This document shows positions 1 through 8,238 of a stretch of DNA of 64,000 bases, piece after piece. Source of the stretch: JAHEDH01 sp963745865 (GTDB lineage: Bacteria > Actinomycetota > Acidimicrobiia > Spongiisociales > ZC4RG35); NCBI GenBank assembly GCA_963745865.1, contig CAVUYZ010000002.1, positions 1-64,000 of the forward strand, in the 5' to 3' direction. Every line of letters begins with the position of its first letter. Within the stretch, counting starts at the first letter, position 1. The notes beneath the pieces are model-generated. The model worked only from the letters and a program-made list of their open reading frames with translations. It searched no databases and had not been told where the DNA came from. The translations under genes were made by a program, and so were the position numbers.

Positions 1-3
1 GGC

Positions 4-19
4 GTTTGTTCCCCCTTGG
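4..19 (+). repeat. Left part of palindromic 3'-end repeat (copy R1), split by the IS element
   Basis: The first bases of the window, GTTTGTTCCCCCTTGG, match the outer end and first half-stem of the repeat family also found at 5213-5270, 5651-5706, 24878-24934 and 24951-25009. The rest of this copy resumes at 1122. The IS481-like element sits exactly in the loop of the first hairpin. Confidence 0.7.
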
Positions 20-1121
20 TGTCCTATCACGCGATGGTGCGACGGGTGGGTGGTGGTCATGGTATGAGTTTGGGGTTGGGGATGAGGATGGATGCGGGGG
101 TTGCTCCTTTGTTCCATTTGCCGTGGTGGGGTCGATGATGGTTGTAGTCGACCAGATATGCGGCGAGGTCGGTTCTGAGTCCAGTGATCGAGGGTTCGAC
201 GTATCCGATGAGGGCCGGCTGGTAGCACTCTTCGAGGATGGTGCGTTGCACCCGTTCGACCTTCCCGTTGGATTGAGGTCGTCCGGCTTTGATGAAACGG
301 TGTTCGACACCCAACGATTCGAGCGTGTCCCTGAAGACGTGGGCTCGGAACTCGTTGCCGTTGTCGGTTGAGGCAGCATGCCAGTCCCAACCATGTTGGG
401 TGAGGTCGGCTGCCACCCGATGCGCCAACTCAGAGGCGATCGCTGGTGAGGGGTTGTGGGTGGTGGCTGCCAGCGTGGCCCACACATACGACGAGGCGAC
501 ATCGATGGCGGTGTATTGCCAGATCTGGCCTCGGACGGCTTTGCCCTTGCGGAGCCTGGTTTCTTTGAACGAACCAACGTGGAAACAGTCGAACTGGACC
601 AGATCCCCCGGCTCCGACGCTTCCAGCTCACCGACATAGAGGTGCGCCCGATCCGAGATTTCGAACCCGTCGACACTGCCCCGATGGTGGGTCAACAACG
701 CATAGCGGAGCCGGCGAGTGTTGAGACGATGCCGACACAGGATCCGCCACACCTTCGAATGGCCCACCCCGGTGCCCGCCAAACCAAGCTGGTCTGAGAT
801 GCGTTGGGGACCCCAGGCGGGGTTGGCTAACGCAGTTGCGACCACCAGACGCTCCAGACGCTGATCGGTCCACGACATCGCTCGAACCCGTTCGGGTTGG
901 GTGAGAGTCTGTCGCCACCGATAGAACGTGGACGGATGGATACCTGCCTGTGTGCAGGCGGCACGCTTGTTCGGGGACGACTCGATCAACGCAACGATCT
1001 GACGTCGATACTCGATTAGGGCAGAATGGACAGTCACAGCGGTGCTCCCTTCGATGGCTCACAACACCACTCGAAAGGATGCACCGCTGTCTCATCTGTC
1101 GCACATCCCCGCGACAGTGCA
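20..1121 (-). mobile_element. IS481-family insertion sequence, complete
   Basis: The element is about 1.1 kb with one transposase gene. Its ends are imperfect terminal inverted repeats: 20-43 against the reverse complement of 1098-1121 match at 16 of 24 positions, starting TG and ending with the shared block GTGCGAC. Flanking 6-bp sequences CCTTGG (14-19) and CCTCGG (1122-1127) look like a target duplication with one mismatch. IS481-type elements are known to prefer NCTAGN-like palindromic targets, which fits. The boundaries are inferred from the repeats and the interrupted host repeat and could be off by a few bases. Confidence 0.75.
57..1037 (-). CDS. IS481-family transposase (DDE integrase core)
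   Basis: The protein has 326 residues, the usual length for an IS481-family transposase. It carries an N-terminal helix-turn-helix region (about residues 20-45, containing HPSTFYRWR) and a second DNA-binding helical region to about 115. An rve-type catalytic core follows. The catalytic triad can be read as Asp150 (QFDCFH), Asp225 (STDNGNEF) and Glu261 (NGKVERVQR), giving the canonical 35-residue Asp-Glu spacing. The C-terminal YNHHRPH motif is typical of the family. The frame is intact, so the enzyme could be active. The ATG start lies 84 bases inside the right terminal repeat end. There is no second transposase frame, unlike IS3 elements. Confidence 0.93.
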   Translation of the reverse strand: MTVHSALIEYRRQIVALIESSPNKRAACTQAGIHPSTFYRWRQTLTQPERVRAMSWTDQRLERLVVATALANPAWGPQRISDQLGLAGTGVGHSKVWRILCRHRLNTRRLRYALLTHHRGSVDGFEISDRAHLYVGELEASEPGDLVQFDCFHVGSFKETRLRKGKAVRGQIWQYTAIDVASSYVWATLAATTHNPSPAIASELAHRVAADLTQHGWDWHAASTDNGNEFRAHVFRDTLESLGVEHRFIKAGRPQSNGKVERVQRTILEECYQPALIGYVEPSITGLRTDLAAYLVDYNHHRPHHGKWNKGATPASILIPNPKLIP

Positions 1122-1162
1122 CCTCGGGGGACGGCGTTCGCCCTGCGAACGCAGGGGGGATT
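1122..1162 (+). repeat. Right part of palindromic 3'-end repeat (copy R1)
   Basis: This holds the second half of stem 1 (GGGGGAC), the complete stem 2 (GCGTTCGC with its complement around a CCT loop) and the closing AGGGGGG run followed by ATTT. It lies 14 bases beyond the stop codon of the minus-strand glycosyltransferase ending at 1177. Read in that gene's direction it has the same polarity as every other copy in the window. It joins logically with 4-19 once the IS element is removed. Confidence 0.75.
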
Positions 1163-1176
1163 TGCGAACACAACCG

Positions 1177-3753
1177 CTAGAGCCGGCGCTCCTCGGGTGT
1201 CCAGTGCGTCACGGTGTGTTGGGAGATCGTGATCGGCGCAGCGTCGGGATCCTCGCCGAGGTCGAGGCCGGCAGCGGCGAACAACGTGTCGAGGCGTGCA
1301 CCCCAGCCGTGCTCGGCGGCCGCTCGTGTCGCATCGGGCCGTGGTGAGTCGAGCGCCATGGTGATCGCCGTTGACAGGTCGGAGTCCGTGGACACGCCGT
1401 CGAGGCCGACCACCGGGTCGAGCGGGGTCGATGCAACCGGCACACCCATCGCCAGATACTCGAACACCTTGAGTGGGCTCACCGCATGGGTCGTCTCCGA
1501 CACCTCGAAGGGGATGATCGCCACGTCGGTGTGCGCGAGATACGCGGGTAGCTGGTGCTGGGGCTTGAGACCGAGGAAGTGAACGTTGGTCGGCATCTGA
1601 GGATGGCGGCGGTCGTCTCCGATGATCACGAACCGGGCATTGGAGTGTTCGCGGGCAGCCTTCTCGAGGGCATCCCAGTCGAACCAGTCTCCGTAGAGCG
1701 ATCCGTGGTATTCGATCACCGGGCCGTCGCCGGGCGGAAGATCGTCGGGCGCAGCGAGATCGCCCGGATGGAACAGTCGCACGTTGACGGCATTCGGCAC
1801 ATGCGCCACCGGACGGCCGCTCATCTCCTCCAGGCGCTTCACCAGCGACGGCGCCGAGGCGACCAGGCCATCGGATCGCCGGATCGTCTCGAGTTCGTCG
1901 TCGACCCGGTAGCCCCAGCCGCCGAGGCTGGCGTCGGACCAGTCGTCCATCAGGTCGTACACCGTCTTGAAGCCCGATGCTCGCAGGCGCACCATCAGCG
2001 GGAAGTACTGCGGGTGGGGGAGTTCGAGGATGCTGATCCGGTCGTTCGTTTCGAGTCGCTCGAGATAGCGGTCGGGGTCGAATCGATCGGCCGGGATCTG
2101 GTCGAGGGCCGGGTGGGCGTAGCGGAGGCCCAGGTCGACGGTCTCATCCGACTCGTACAGGTTGAGATAGGTGACGTGATAGCCCCGTGCGACCAGCTCG
2201 TGCGCCATCTGCGGTCCTCTGGCGCCGCCGCCCACGTCGTGCATCGGGATCGTCCCGCAGATCACGACCGCTCCGGCACCTCCGATGGGTCGCTTCGACG
2301 GCTGGGGCACCAGACCGTGGACCGGTACGAGTGACTGGTGGAGACCGGCCTGTCGGACGACGTGGGCCGCCTCCGAGACCGACGTCGGGACCGGTCCGGA
2401 TAGTGCCCCGGCGTCCACCGCGACCGCAACCGGGTCGACGGTCGGCTCGCTGATGCTGCGCAGATCCACCGATGGAGGCTCGCTGATCGCCAGCACTGCC
2501 GCCTCGATGTCGGGGGAGTGGAATGCCCGTTCGAGCAGCGATCGTCTGTCTCTCGGCAGATCGTCGGGGACGAACACGATGCCGTTCCGAGCAGGAGACT
2601 CTGACGGGAGGAGACCGGCCCGGTAGGTGTCAGGCGTCGCTCTGAGCCACCGGTCGATCTCCCCGGTCGTCTCGACCAGGACGTCGACGTTGATCCGCCC
2701 CGCCCTGCCCGCCGGTGTTCTGAGTCGTGCCACCACCGAGTCGGGGACGAACGGTCGCACCACACGCTGGGCTCCATTGAGCGCAAAGCGCCCGGCCTTC
2801 GCTACATAGGTCGACATCGGGCGGCGATCAGGGTTCCGGGCGAATCCCTGGAGCCATCCGATCGTTTGGCTGATCGTTCGGGTCGAATGGAGGATCGGGA
2901 GCGCCAGTTTGCGGAGCGGGTTTCTCACGTGGCCGAATCGGTGGCGGGTCACCGAGACGCTCCAGCCGATCAACAGCGAGAACGGCAACACCGCGCTGAT
3001 CTTCCATCTCACGACCTGGATGAGGGTGAGTGACGCCATGAGCAGCGGGCCGGCGACGAGCCGGAGATATCCGTGCTCGTTGTTGCCAGCGGCTCCGTCG
3101 GCACGCCCCCAGACGTTCGCCTTTCGAATCATCTGGCTGACGGTGGTCGGCGCCTGCCACTCCACCTGGGCTGCGGGCACGACCACCGCTGTGAACCCGA
3201 GGTCGATCATGCGTTGTCCGAACAGGGTGTCCTCTCCTGCCGCCATGCCTTCGGGGAAACCGCCCACCTGTTCCCACGCCGTCTTCAGGAACGCTTGGGA
3301 GGCTCCGCCCGGAACGAAGTGGTCGAGGTCGACCTCTTCCGGGACAGGCATCATCGCCAGCCCGATCGCCCGTTGCATCGGCTCGTGCTCTGCCGGCCGG
3401 GAGAGGCCTGCGACCCAGGCCGCGCCCGAGCCGAAAGGCTGGGTGAGCAACTCGAGCCAGTCGGTGTCGGGGAGGCAGCCGGCATCGGTGCAGGCGATGA
3501 TGTCTCCGGTCGCTGCCGAGATCGCGGCGTTGCGATTCTCGGAGATCCCGCCCGGTCCTGCGACCAGCCGTACTCCCCGGTCGGCGAACGCTTCGACGAT
3601 GGCCCGGGTGCCGTCGGTGCTACCCCCGTCGGCGACCACGATCTCGTTGGGGCGACGGGAGCCATCGAGCAGGCGATCGAGCAGCGGACCGATCGTCTCC
3701 GACTCGTTGAGCGCAGGGATGATCACGCTCACGGTTTTGGGCTGGGATGTCAC
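1177..3753 (-). CDS. Two-domain glycosyltransferase (GT2 plus GT4-like)
   Basis: A fusion of 858 residues. The N-terminal GT2 domain (about residues 8-230) begins VSVIIPALNESETIGPLLD, has the acidic VADGGSTDGT stretch and a CTDAG acceptor-metal motif, and reads like enzymes that transfer sugars to lipid or polysaccharide carriers. A hydrophobic stretch at about 230-270 may hold one or two membrane segments. A low-similarity linker follows. From about 495 a GT4/GT1-type Rossmann glycosyltransferase begins (GGGARGPQMAHELVARGYHV) and ends with the nucleotide-sugar site, including SPLKVFEYLAMGVPV. It is divergent from the next glycosyltransferase (3777) across a short gap. The likely role is extracellular polysaccharide or wall-glycan assembly at the inner membrane; donor and acceptor cannot be told. 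Confidence 0.85.
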   Translation of the reverse strand: MTSQPKTVSVIIPALNESETIGPLLDRLLDGSRRPNEIVVADGGSTDGTRAIVEAFADRGVRLVAGPGGISENRNAAISAATGDIIACTDAGCLPDTDWLELLTQPFGSGAAWVAGLSRPAEHEPMQRAIGLAMMPVPEEVDLDHFVPGGASQAFLKTAWEQVGGFPEGMAAGEDTLFGQRMIDLGFTAVVVPAAQVEWQAPTTVSQMIRKANVWGRADGAAGNNEHGYLRLVAGPLLMASLTLIQVVRWKISAVLPFSLLIGWSVSVTRHRFGHVRNPLRKLALPILHSTRTISQTIGWLQGFARNPDRRPMSTYVAKAGRFALNGAQRVVRPFVPDSVVARLRTPAGRAGRINVDVLVETTGEIDRWLRATPDTYRAGLLPSESPARNGIVFVPDDLPRDRRSLLERAFHSPDIEAAVLAISEPPSVDLRSISEPTVDPVAVAVDAGALSGPVPTSVSEAAHVVRQAGLHQSLVPVHGLVPQPSKRPIGGAGAVVICGTIPMHDVGGGARGPQMAHELVARGYHVTYLNLYESDETVDLGLRYAHPALDQIPADRFDPDRYLERLETNDRISILELPHPQYFPLMVRLRASGFKTVYDLMDDWSDASLGGWGYRVDDELETIRRSDGLVASAPSLVKRLEEMSGRPVAHVPNAVNVRLFHPGDLAAPDDLPPGDGPVIEYHGSLYGDWFDWDALEKAAREHSNARFVIIGDDRRHPQMPTNVHFLGLKPQHQLPAYLAHTDVAIIPFEVSETTHAVSPLKVFEYLAMGVPVASTPLDPVVGLDGVSTDSDLSTAITMALDSPRPDATRAAAEHGWGARLDTLFAAAGLDLGEDPDAAPITISQHTVTHWTPEERRL

Positions 3754-4409
3754 CTGCTGCTCCTAGCATCGGGCGCATGCTCGACCGACTCCGACGGCTT
3801 CAACGTAGACGATCGCCCCTCGAAGTCGACGGTCAGGAGACTCAGGCGAGCGGCTCGCTTCGACCGGTCGTGTATCTCCCGACCTGGGTCGAGTGGAACT
3901 CGATGAAGCAGCGGCCCCAATTCATCCTCGAGACCTTCGCCAAGGCCGGTCATCCGGTCTATTTCGTCGACCCCCACGCTCCGGAAGCGTCAGAGATCGA
4001 CGGGGTCCACATCGTGACGAGCATCGGCGACGTCCCCACCCGGCACGTGATCCTCTACCTCCACTTCGCCCCGCTGGCGGACCTGTTCGACCAGTTCGAG
4101 GATCCGGTGGTCGTCTACGACATTCTCGATGACCTCTCCATCTACGACGCCGATGAGGTCGATGTTCCCGAGGAGCGTCGGGTGCGGTTCCATCATCCGA
4201 AGGTGATGGAACTCGCCGACGTGGTGATCGTCTCGAACGAGGTCCTCGCCGAGCGGCACCGTCCGGAACGGCCGGACCTGGTCCACGTGCCCAACGGCGT
4301 CGATGTCGCACGATTCTCCCGCCCGGCGCCGAAACCGACGGATGTTCCGGTCGGTGGGCCGATCATCGGATATCACGGGATGATCTCTCACTGGTTCGAC
4401 TTCGAACTC

Positions 4410-4968
4410 CTGTCCGCCACCGCCGCCGCCCGTCCCGAATGGCGCTTCGTGCTGGTCGGACCGACCGATCCCCGGGTCGAGGACGCCGCCCAGGAAGCCG
4501 AGGCACTCCCCAACGTCACCCGGCTCGGCGAGCGATCTCCCGACCTGATGCCCGCCTACGTCCACACTTTCGACGTCGGCACCATCTGGTTCCTGATCGA
4601 CGACATGACCCTCGGCGTCACCCCACTCAAGATGTTCGAATACCTCGCCGCCGGCGTCCCATGCGTCTCCACCCCGCTCCCGGCCTGCGCTGTCCGCCAC
4701 CGCTGCCGCCCGTCCCGAATGGCGCTTCGTGCTGGTCGGACCGACCGATCCCCGGGTCGAGGACGCCGCCCAGGATGCCGAGGCGCTCCCCAACGTCACC
4801 CGCCTCGGCGAGCGATCGCCCGACCTGATGCCCGCCTACGTCCACTGCTTCGACGTCGGCACGATCTGGTTCCTGATCGACGACATGACCCTCGGCGTCA
4901 CCCCACTCAAGATGTTCGAATACCTCGCCGCCGGCGTCCCCTGCATCTCGACCCGCTCCCGGCCTGCG
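4410..4968 (+). repeat. 280-bp partial tandem duplication inside a glycosyltransferase gene
   Basis: Copy one is 4410-4689 and copy two 4690-4968. About a dozen substitutions separate them, most at third codon positions and giving only three amino-acid changes (E/D, T/C, V/I), plus a single C deletion near the end of copy two. The unit covers the nucleotide-sugar binding half of the enzyme (LVGPTDPRVEDAAQ through MFEYLAAGVPC). Confidence 0.9.
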
Positions 4969-5035
4969 TCGCCCAGGAAGGCGTCGCCACCGCCACCGAC
5001 CCCGAGATTCATCCCCGATCGATCCGCCCTCTCGT

Positions 5036-5095
5036 CACGTTATATTATATTGTGATTGTTTTTTTTCATGGCAATCATTAAGAGTAATAACTTCG
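5036..5095. other. AT-rich anomalous patch within the broken glycosyltransferase
   Basis: About 60 bases rich in A and T (for example TTATATTATATTG and an eight-T run) interrupt an otherwise strongly G+C-rich coding context. Coding sense for a glycosyltransferase tail exists on both sides in different frames. It matches nothing else in the window. It may be low-quality sequence, a misjoin or a small insertion. Confidence 0.6.
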
Positions 5096-5212
5096 GCTAC
5101 CGACGACGACCGCCACCACCTCCAAGAAATCTCCCGCTCCTCCGACTGGACCACCGCCATGACCCCCGCCATGACCCTGCTCGAGACCAAGTCCGCTCTC
5201 GGGTCCCGTAAG

Positions 5213-5270
5213 AAATCCCCCCTGCGTTCGCAAAGCGAACGCCGTCCCCCCGAGGGGGGACAAACAACAA
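5213..5270 (-). repeat. Palindromic 3'-end repeat (copy R2)
   Basis: In plus-strand order this copy has a six-C run, stem 2 as GCGTTCGC-AAA-GCGAACGC, then stem 1 as GTCCCCCC-GA-GGGGGGAC followed by AAACAAC. It lies just after the presumed end of the plus-strand glycosyltransferase and has the same polarity relative to that gene as the other copies. It is nearly identical to the right half of R1. Confidence 0.85.
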
Positions 5271-5650
5271 TTATCTCACGAGTCGAGCCAGGTGCGGATG
5301 GTGGCTGACACCTTCAGATCGAGCGACTCCTCGTTGGCGAGGCGCAGAATCGCAATGAAGCCGGCGGTCTCGAGTGTGCCGCCTGGAACAGTCTCGTCTG
5401 TCCAATCTGGCTCGGTCCGTCGATCTCGATCACGAGACGCTCCGACGGACCATGCGAGTCGACCACGTCGGGACCGATCGGGACCTGCCGACGAAAGCGA
5501 ACGCCCGAGCCGTTTGGCCTTCAGACTCATTCCATGCGGCATGCTCGGACAGTCGGCATGTCATTGCGCATCTCCCTGGCAAACACGTTCGCATCGATCT
5601 GAAGATCTCGGCCGCCCCATGCCGAACACAGTCTCCAAGCCCGGGGACAA
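5271..5650. other. Interval between two inverted repeat copies; no convincing gene
   Basis: The interval is bounded by R2 and R3, which face each other. An 88-codon frame on the minus strand (5276-5542, ending KVSATIRTWLDS) and an overlapping plus-strand frame (5374-5688) are open. Neither resembles a known family and neither has a clear ribosome binding site. The minus frame may be a remnant of a gene or chance coding; I cannot support it as a real gene. Confidence 0.4.
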
Positions 5651-8191
5651 ATTGTTTGTCCCCCCTCGGGGGGACAGGCTTGCGCTAGCAAGCCAGGGGG
5701 GCTTGTTGATTATGTTGCCCAAGGCGGTGAGGATGGTTTGGACGCGGGCGTCCCAGGTGTTGGCGGTGGCGGTGGCTCGGAGGGTGGCGACGTAGCTGGG
5801 GTCGGCGCCGAGCTCTCGGGCGATGCCGATCATCTCGGCCCATTCGTCGGGGCCGTCGGCGATCAGGACGGTGTCGTATTGGGCGCATTCCCGCAGGGGA
5901 GGGGTGATGACCGGCTTGCCGCCCGCCATGTATTCGAACAGCTTCAACGGCGAGACCGAATGGGTGACCTCGCTGACGACGAAGGGGATGGTGGCGACGT
6001 CGAACCGCTCCAGATAGGCGGGCAGCGACCCGTATGGCTTGGATCCCAGCCAATGGACGTTGGGCCGGTCGAGGACTCGTGACTTGGGCAGCGTCCCGTC
6101 GTAGTCCGGTCCGATCAGGACGAAGGCGTGATCGGGCAGCCGTTCGGCGATGCCTGCCAGCAGCCCGTAGTCGAACCACTCGGCCAGCGCTCCGTAGTAC
6201 CCGACGACGGGGACACCGGGTGGTGCGATCTCGGCGAGGTCGTCGGGCACCGGCAGCCCCGTCTCGGCGAAGTGGGCGACGTCGACACCGTTCTGGACCA
6301 GCAACGCATCGGGGCGGTGGATCTGCAGTTCCCGCACCAGGTCGCGGGCGGATCCCACCACGACATCGGCTTCGGCGATGGCGGTGCGATGCCAGCGCTC
6401 GAGGTCGGGCCGTCCGTGGACCTGCTCGAAGACCTCCAGGTCGTCGATGTGCTCGTAGACCGTGCGCGCCTCCGGCAAGGCCTGTCCCCACTCGTAGTTG
6501 TAGACATAGGACATGTAGATCGGGGAGGGGATCGCAGCCATCTCGTCGAGTCGGTCGTCGGGGAGGTACCCCTCGTAGATCCCTTCGCCGACTCGCCGGT
6601 AGTCCACGAGGTTGCCCCTGTAGACCTCGTCGACCTGATACAGCACCGTGTATCCCTGGCGGGCGAAGCCGAGCGCCATCTGTTGGGGTCGCTGGAACAA
6701 CTCGACGTCCCAGTCGATGCTGGGGGCGAACACCACGAAGCCCTTCGTGTCCCCGTGCCGTGCGACGATCTCGGCAACAGGGACAGTCTCAACGTCAGGT
6801 CGAGGTTGATGGTTGCGATCGACCAGGCTCCGTCCCCGGTCGATCAACTCGGTTGCGGTGTTGCGAGCCGTCCAGGCGGCCTGGGCGAGCTTGACGGCCC
6901 GGGAGTCCCGGAAGGCCTGGAACTCGTTGCGTACCAGGTCCAACTCGGTCACCCGGTCGGAGAGATAGGCCCGGGTCTCGGTCAGTTCCCGTTCCAGCCG
7001 CTCCCGGGTCGAGCGGTGGGAGCGCTGTCCGCGAGCCAGGCTTCGCACCAGGGATCGACCCACCTCGGACGGGATCGCAGTCCCGGCAGGGGCAGGGTCG
7101 AGCACCGTTCCGACGGCCGCCTCGATGCTCTGTCTCATCTCGGAGACGTCGACCTCTCCCGTCTGGTCGAGGGCGGCGATGAGCCGCTCATGGATCCAGT
7201 CGGCGGACGGCTCATCGAGGTCGGTCACGAACTCCGAGCGGCCCAGCCGTTTCATCGCCTCGTCGACCTTGGGGTCGTACGACAGCGCCACCGTGGGAAC
7301 GCCGCCGACCGCGGCCAGGATGATCGAGTGCAGTCGCATCCCCAGCACGACGTCACACGCACCGAGCGCGGCGGCGAGGTCGGACGGGGTCAGATCGTGG
7401 CCGGCGAGGCGCTTGCGATCCTTGTTGCGCATCCGGCTCCCGAGTCGCAGGGCGACGAGGTCGTCGCTCTCGATCCCGCCCCGGCCCGACTGGAACGGGA
7501 CCAGCACCACGTCGGCGTCGCGTTCGTCGATCACCCGGTCGAGGGCCTCGGCGATCGGCTGGAGCCATCGGTCGATCCCCTCCCAGTTGCGGACGGTCAC
7601 TCCGATGGTCGGGTGGTCGCCGTGAGTGGTCGGCTGTCGATCGAGCGTGAACACCGGGTCGGCGCCAACGACGATCGCCTCATCGCTGACGCCCAGTTCG
7701 CGGGCGAGGGCGGCGGAGCTCTCGTCTCTCACCGACACCACGTCCATCATCGTCAGTATGAGTGAGGCGTTCTCCCGCCCCATCTCGGTGCGGAGCGGCC
7801 CGATCCCGATGAACCAGGTCGCCGAGCGGACACCGTGGGCCCTGGCCATCGCGGCCAGCGACATCCAGAAGGTGAGGTTGTTGTGTTCGGATCGGGCGAT
7901 CCTCGTTCGATCCGAGGGGAGGTAGTCCTGGATCAGCCCGCCGCCACCGATCAACAGGAGGTCGGCCGCCTCGATGATCTGGTTGACGTGGCTGATCCGG
8001 GATCCATCGATCGCGGTGAGGCCGGTCGAGCGGTAGACGGCGTCGAGGTCGGCTCCGGGATAGGTGACCACCGAGATCTGCGCCTCGGGGTGCACCGAGC
8101 GGATCAGGGGGATGGAGGCGTCGAGGATGGCGTCGTCGCCGGCATTGGAGAAGCCGTAGTAGCCAGAGATGACGATCCGCACGCCCGTCAT
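5561..8191 (-). CDS. csaB: CsaB-like polysaccharide pyruvyl transferase fused to a GT4-type glycosyltransferase
   Basis: The ATG at 8191 (MTGVRIVISGYYGFSNAGDD) is preferred over an upstream ATG at 8245 that overlaps the divergent transporter gene. Residues 1 to about 380 match the polysaccharide pyruvyl transferase family (GYYGFSNAGDDAIL, LLLIGGGGLIQD, GMRLHSIILAA). In Bacillus, CsaB adds ketal-pyruvate to the wall polysaccharide that SLH domains bind. A short charged, probably coiled segment follows (about 385-430). From about 480 there is a GT4-type enzyme (FQRPQQMALGFARQGYTVLY, VQNGVDVAHFAETG, SPLKLFEYMAGGKPV). The last 50 or so codons run through repeat copy R3 and are probably not native; a one-base shift would give a TAA stop near 5711. 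Its presence among SLH-protein genes supports a surface-anchoring role. Confidence 0.85.
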   Translation of the reverse strand: MTGVRIVISGYYGFSNAGDDAILDASIPLIRSVHPEAQISVVTYPGADLDAVYRSTGLTAIDGSRISHVNQIIEAADLLLIGGGGLIQDYLPSDRTRIARSEHNNLTFWMSLAAMARAHGVRSATWFIGIGPLRTEMGRENASLILTMMDVVSVRDESSAALARELGVSDEAIVVGADPVFTLDRQPTTHGDHPTIGVTVRNWEGIDRWLQPIAEALDRVIDERDADVVLVPFQSGRGGIESDDLVALRLGSRMRNKDRKRLAGHDLTPSDLAAALGACDVVLGMRLHSIILAAVGGVPTVALSYDPKVDEAMKRLGRSEFVTDLDEPSADWIHERLIAALDQTGEVDVSEMRQSIEAAVGTVLDPAPAGTAIPSEVGRSLVRSLARGQRSHRSTRERLERELTETRAYLSDRVTELDLVRNEFQAFRDSRAVKLAQAAWTARNTATELIDRGRSLVDRNHQPRPDVETVPVAEIVARHGDTKGFVVFAPSIDWDVELFQRPQQMALGFARQGYTVLYQVDEVYRGNLVDYRRVGEGIYEGYLPDDRLDEMAAIPSPIYMSYVYNYEWGQALPEARTVYEHIDDLEVFEQVHGRPDLERWHRTAIAEADVVVGSARDLVRELQIHRPDALLVQNGVDVAHFAETGLPVPDDLAEIAPPGVPVVGYYGALAEWFDYGLLAGIAERLPDHAFVLIGPDYDGTLPKSRVLDRPNVHWLGSKPYGSLPAYLERFDVATIPFVVSEVTHSVSPLKLFEYMAGGKPVITPPLRECAQYDTVLIADGPDEWAEMIGIARELGADPSYVATLRATATANTWDARVQTILTALGNIINKPPWLASASLSPRGGTNNLSPGLETVFGMGRPRSSDRCERVCQGDAQ
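5651..5706 (+). repeat. Palindromic 3'-end repeat (copy R3)
   Basis: This copy reads GTTTGTCCCCCC, TC loop, GGGGGGAC, then stem 2 GGCTTGC-GCTA-GCAAGCC, then AGGGGGG. Stem 2 differs in sequence from R1/R2 but is still fully paired. It lies at the 3' end of the minus-strand pyruvyl transferase gene with the same relative polarity as the other copies. Confidence 0.85.
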
Positions 8192-8238
8192 GATGCCATG
8201 GAGCGGCTGTGCGAGGGGCACGGGCCTAATCTGCGCTC

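Larger units (their letters stand above)
3777..5212 (+). pseudogene. GT4-type glycosyltransferase, broken by internal duplication
   Basis: The ATG at 3777 (MLDRLRRLQRRR) is preferred because the earlier in-frame ATG at 3747 overlaps the divergent gene. The first 220 codons read as a GT4-type enzyme (PTWVEWNSMKQRPQFILETF, then VHVPNGVDVARFSRP). It is of the same type as the C-terminal half of the pyruvyl transferase fusion at 5561-8191. A 280-bp partial tandem duplication (4410-4969) then shifts the frame; a lost C in copy two restores it. An AT-rich patch near 5036-5095 breaks it again. A plausible original C-terminus (ATDDDRHHLQEISRSSDW) is readable in another frame from 5096. Either the gene is dead or the assembly joins two strain variants here. 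Confidence 0.7.

Noticed and set aside
6128..7765. Long open frame opposite the pyruvyl transferase fusion
   Set aside because: It is an antisense shadow of a strongly supported gene in high-G+C sequence, without domain, start site or context. Similar shadows at 16079-17746, 18336-19709 and 39758-41122 were dropped for the same reason.
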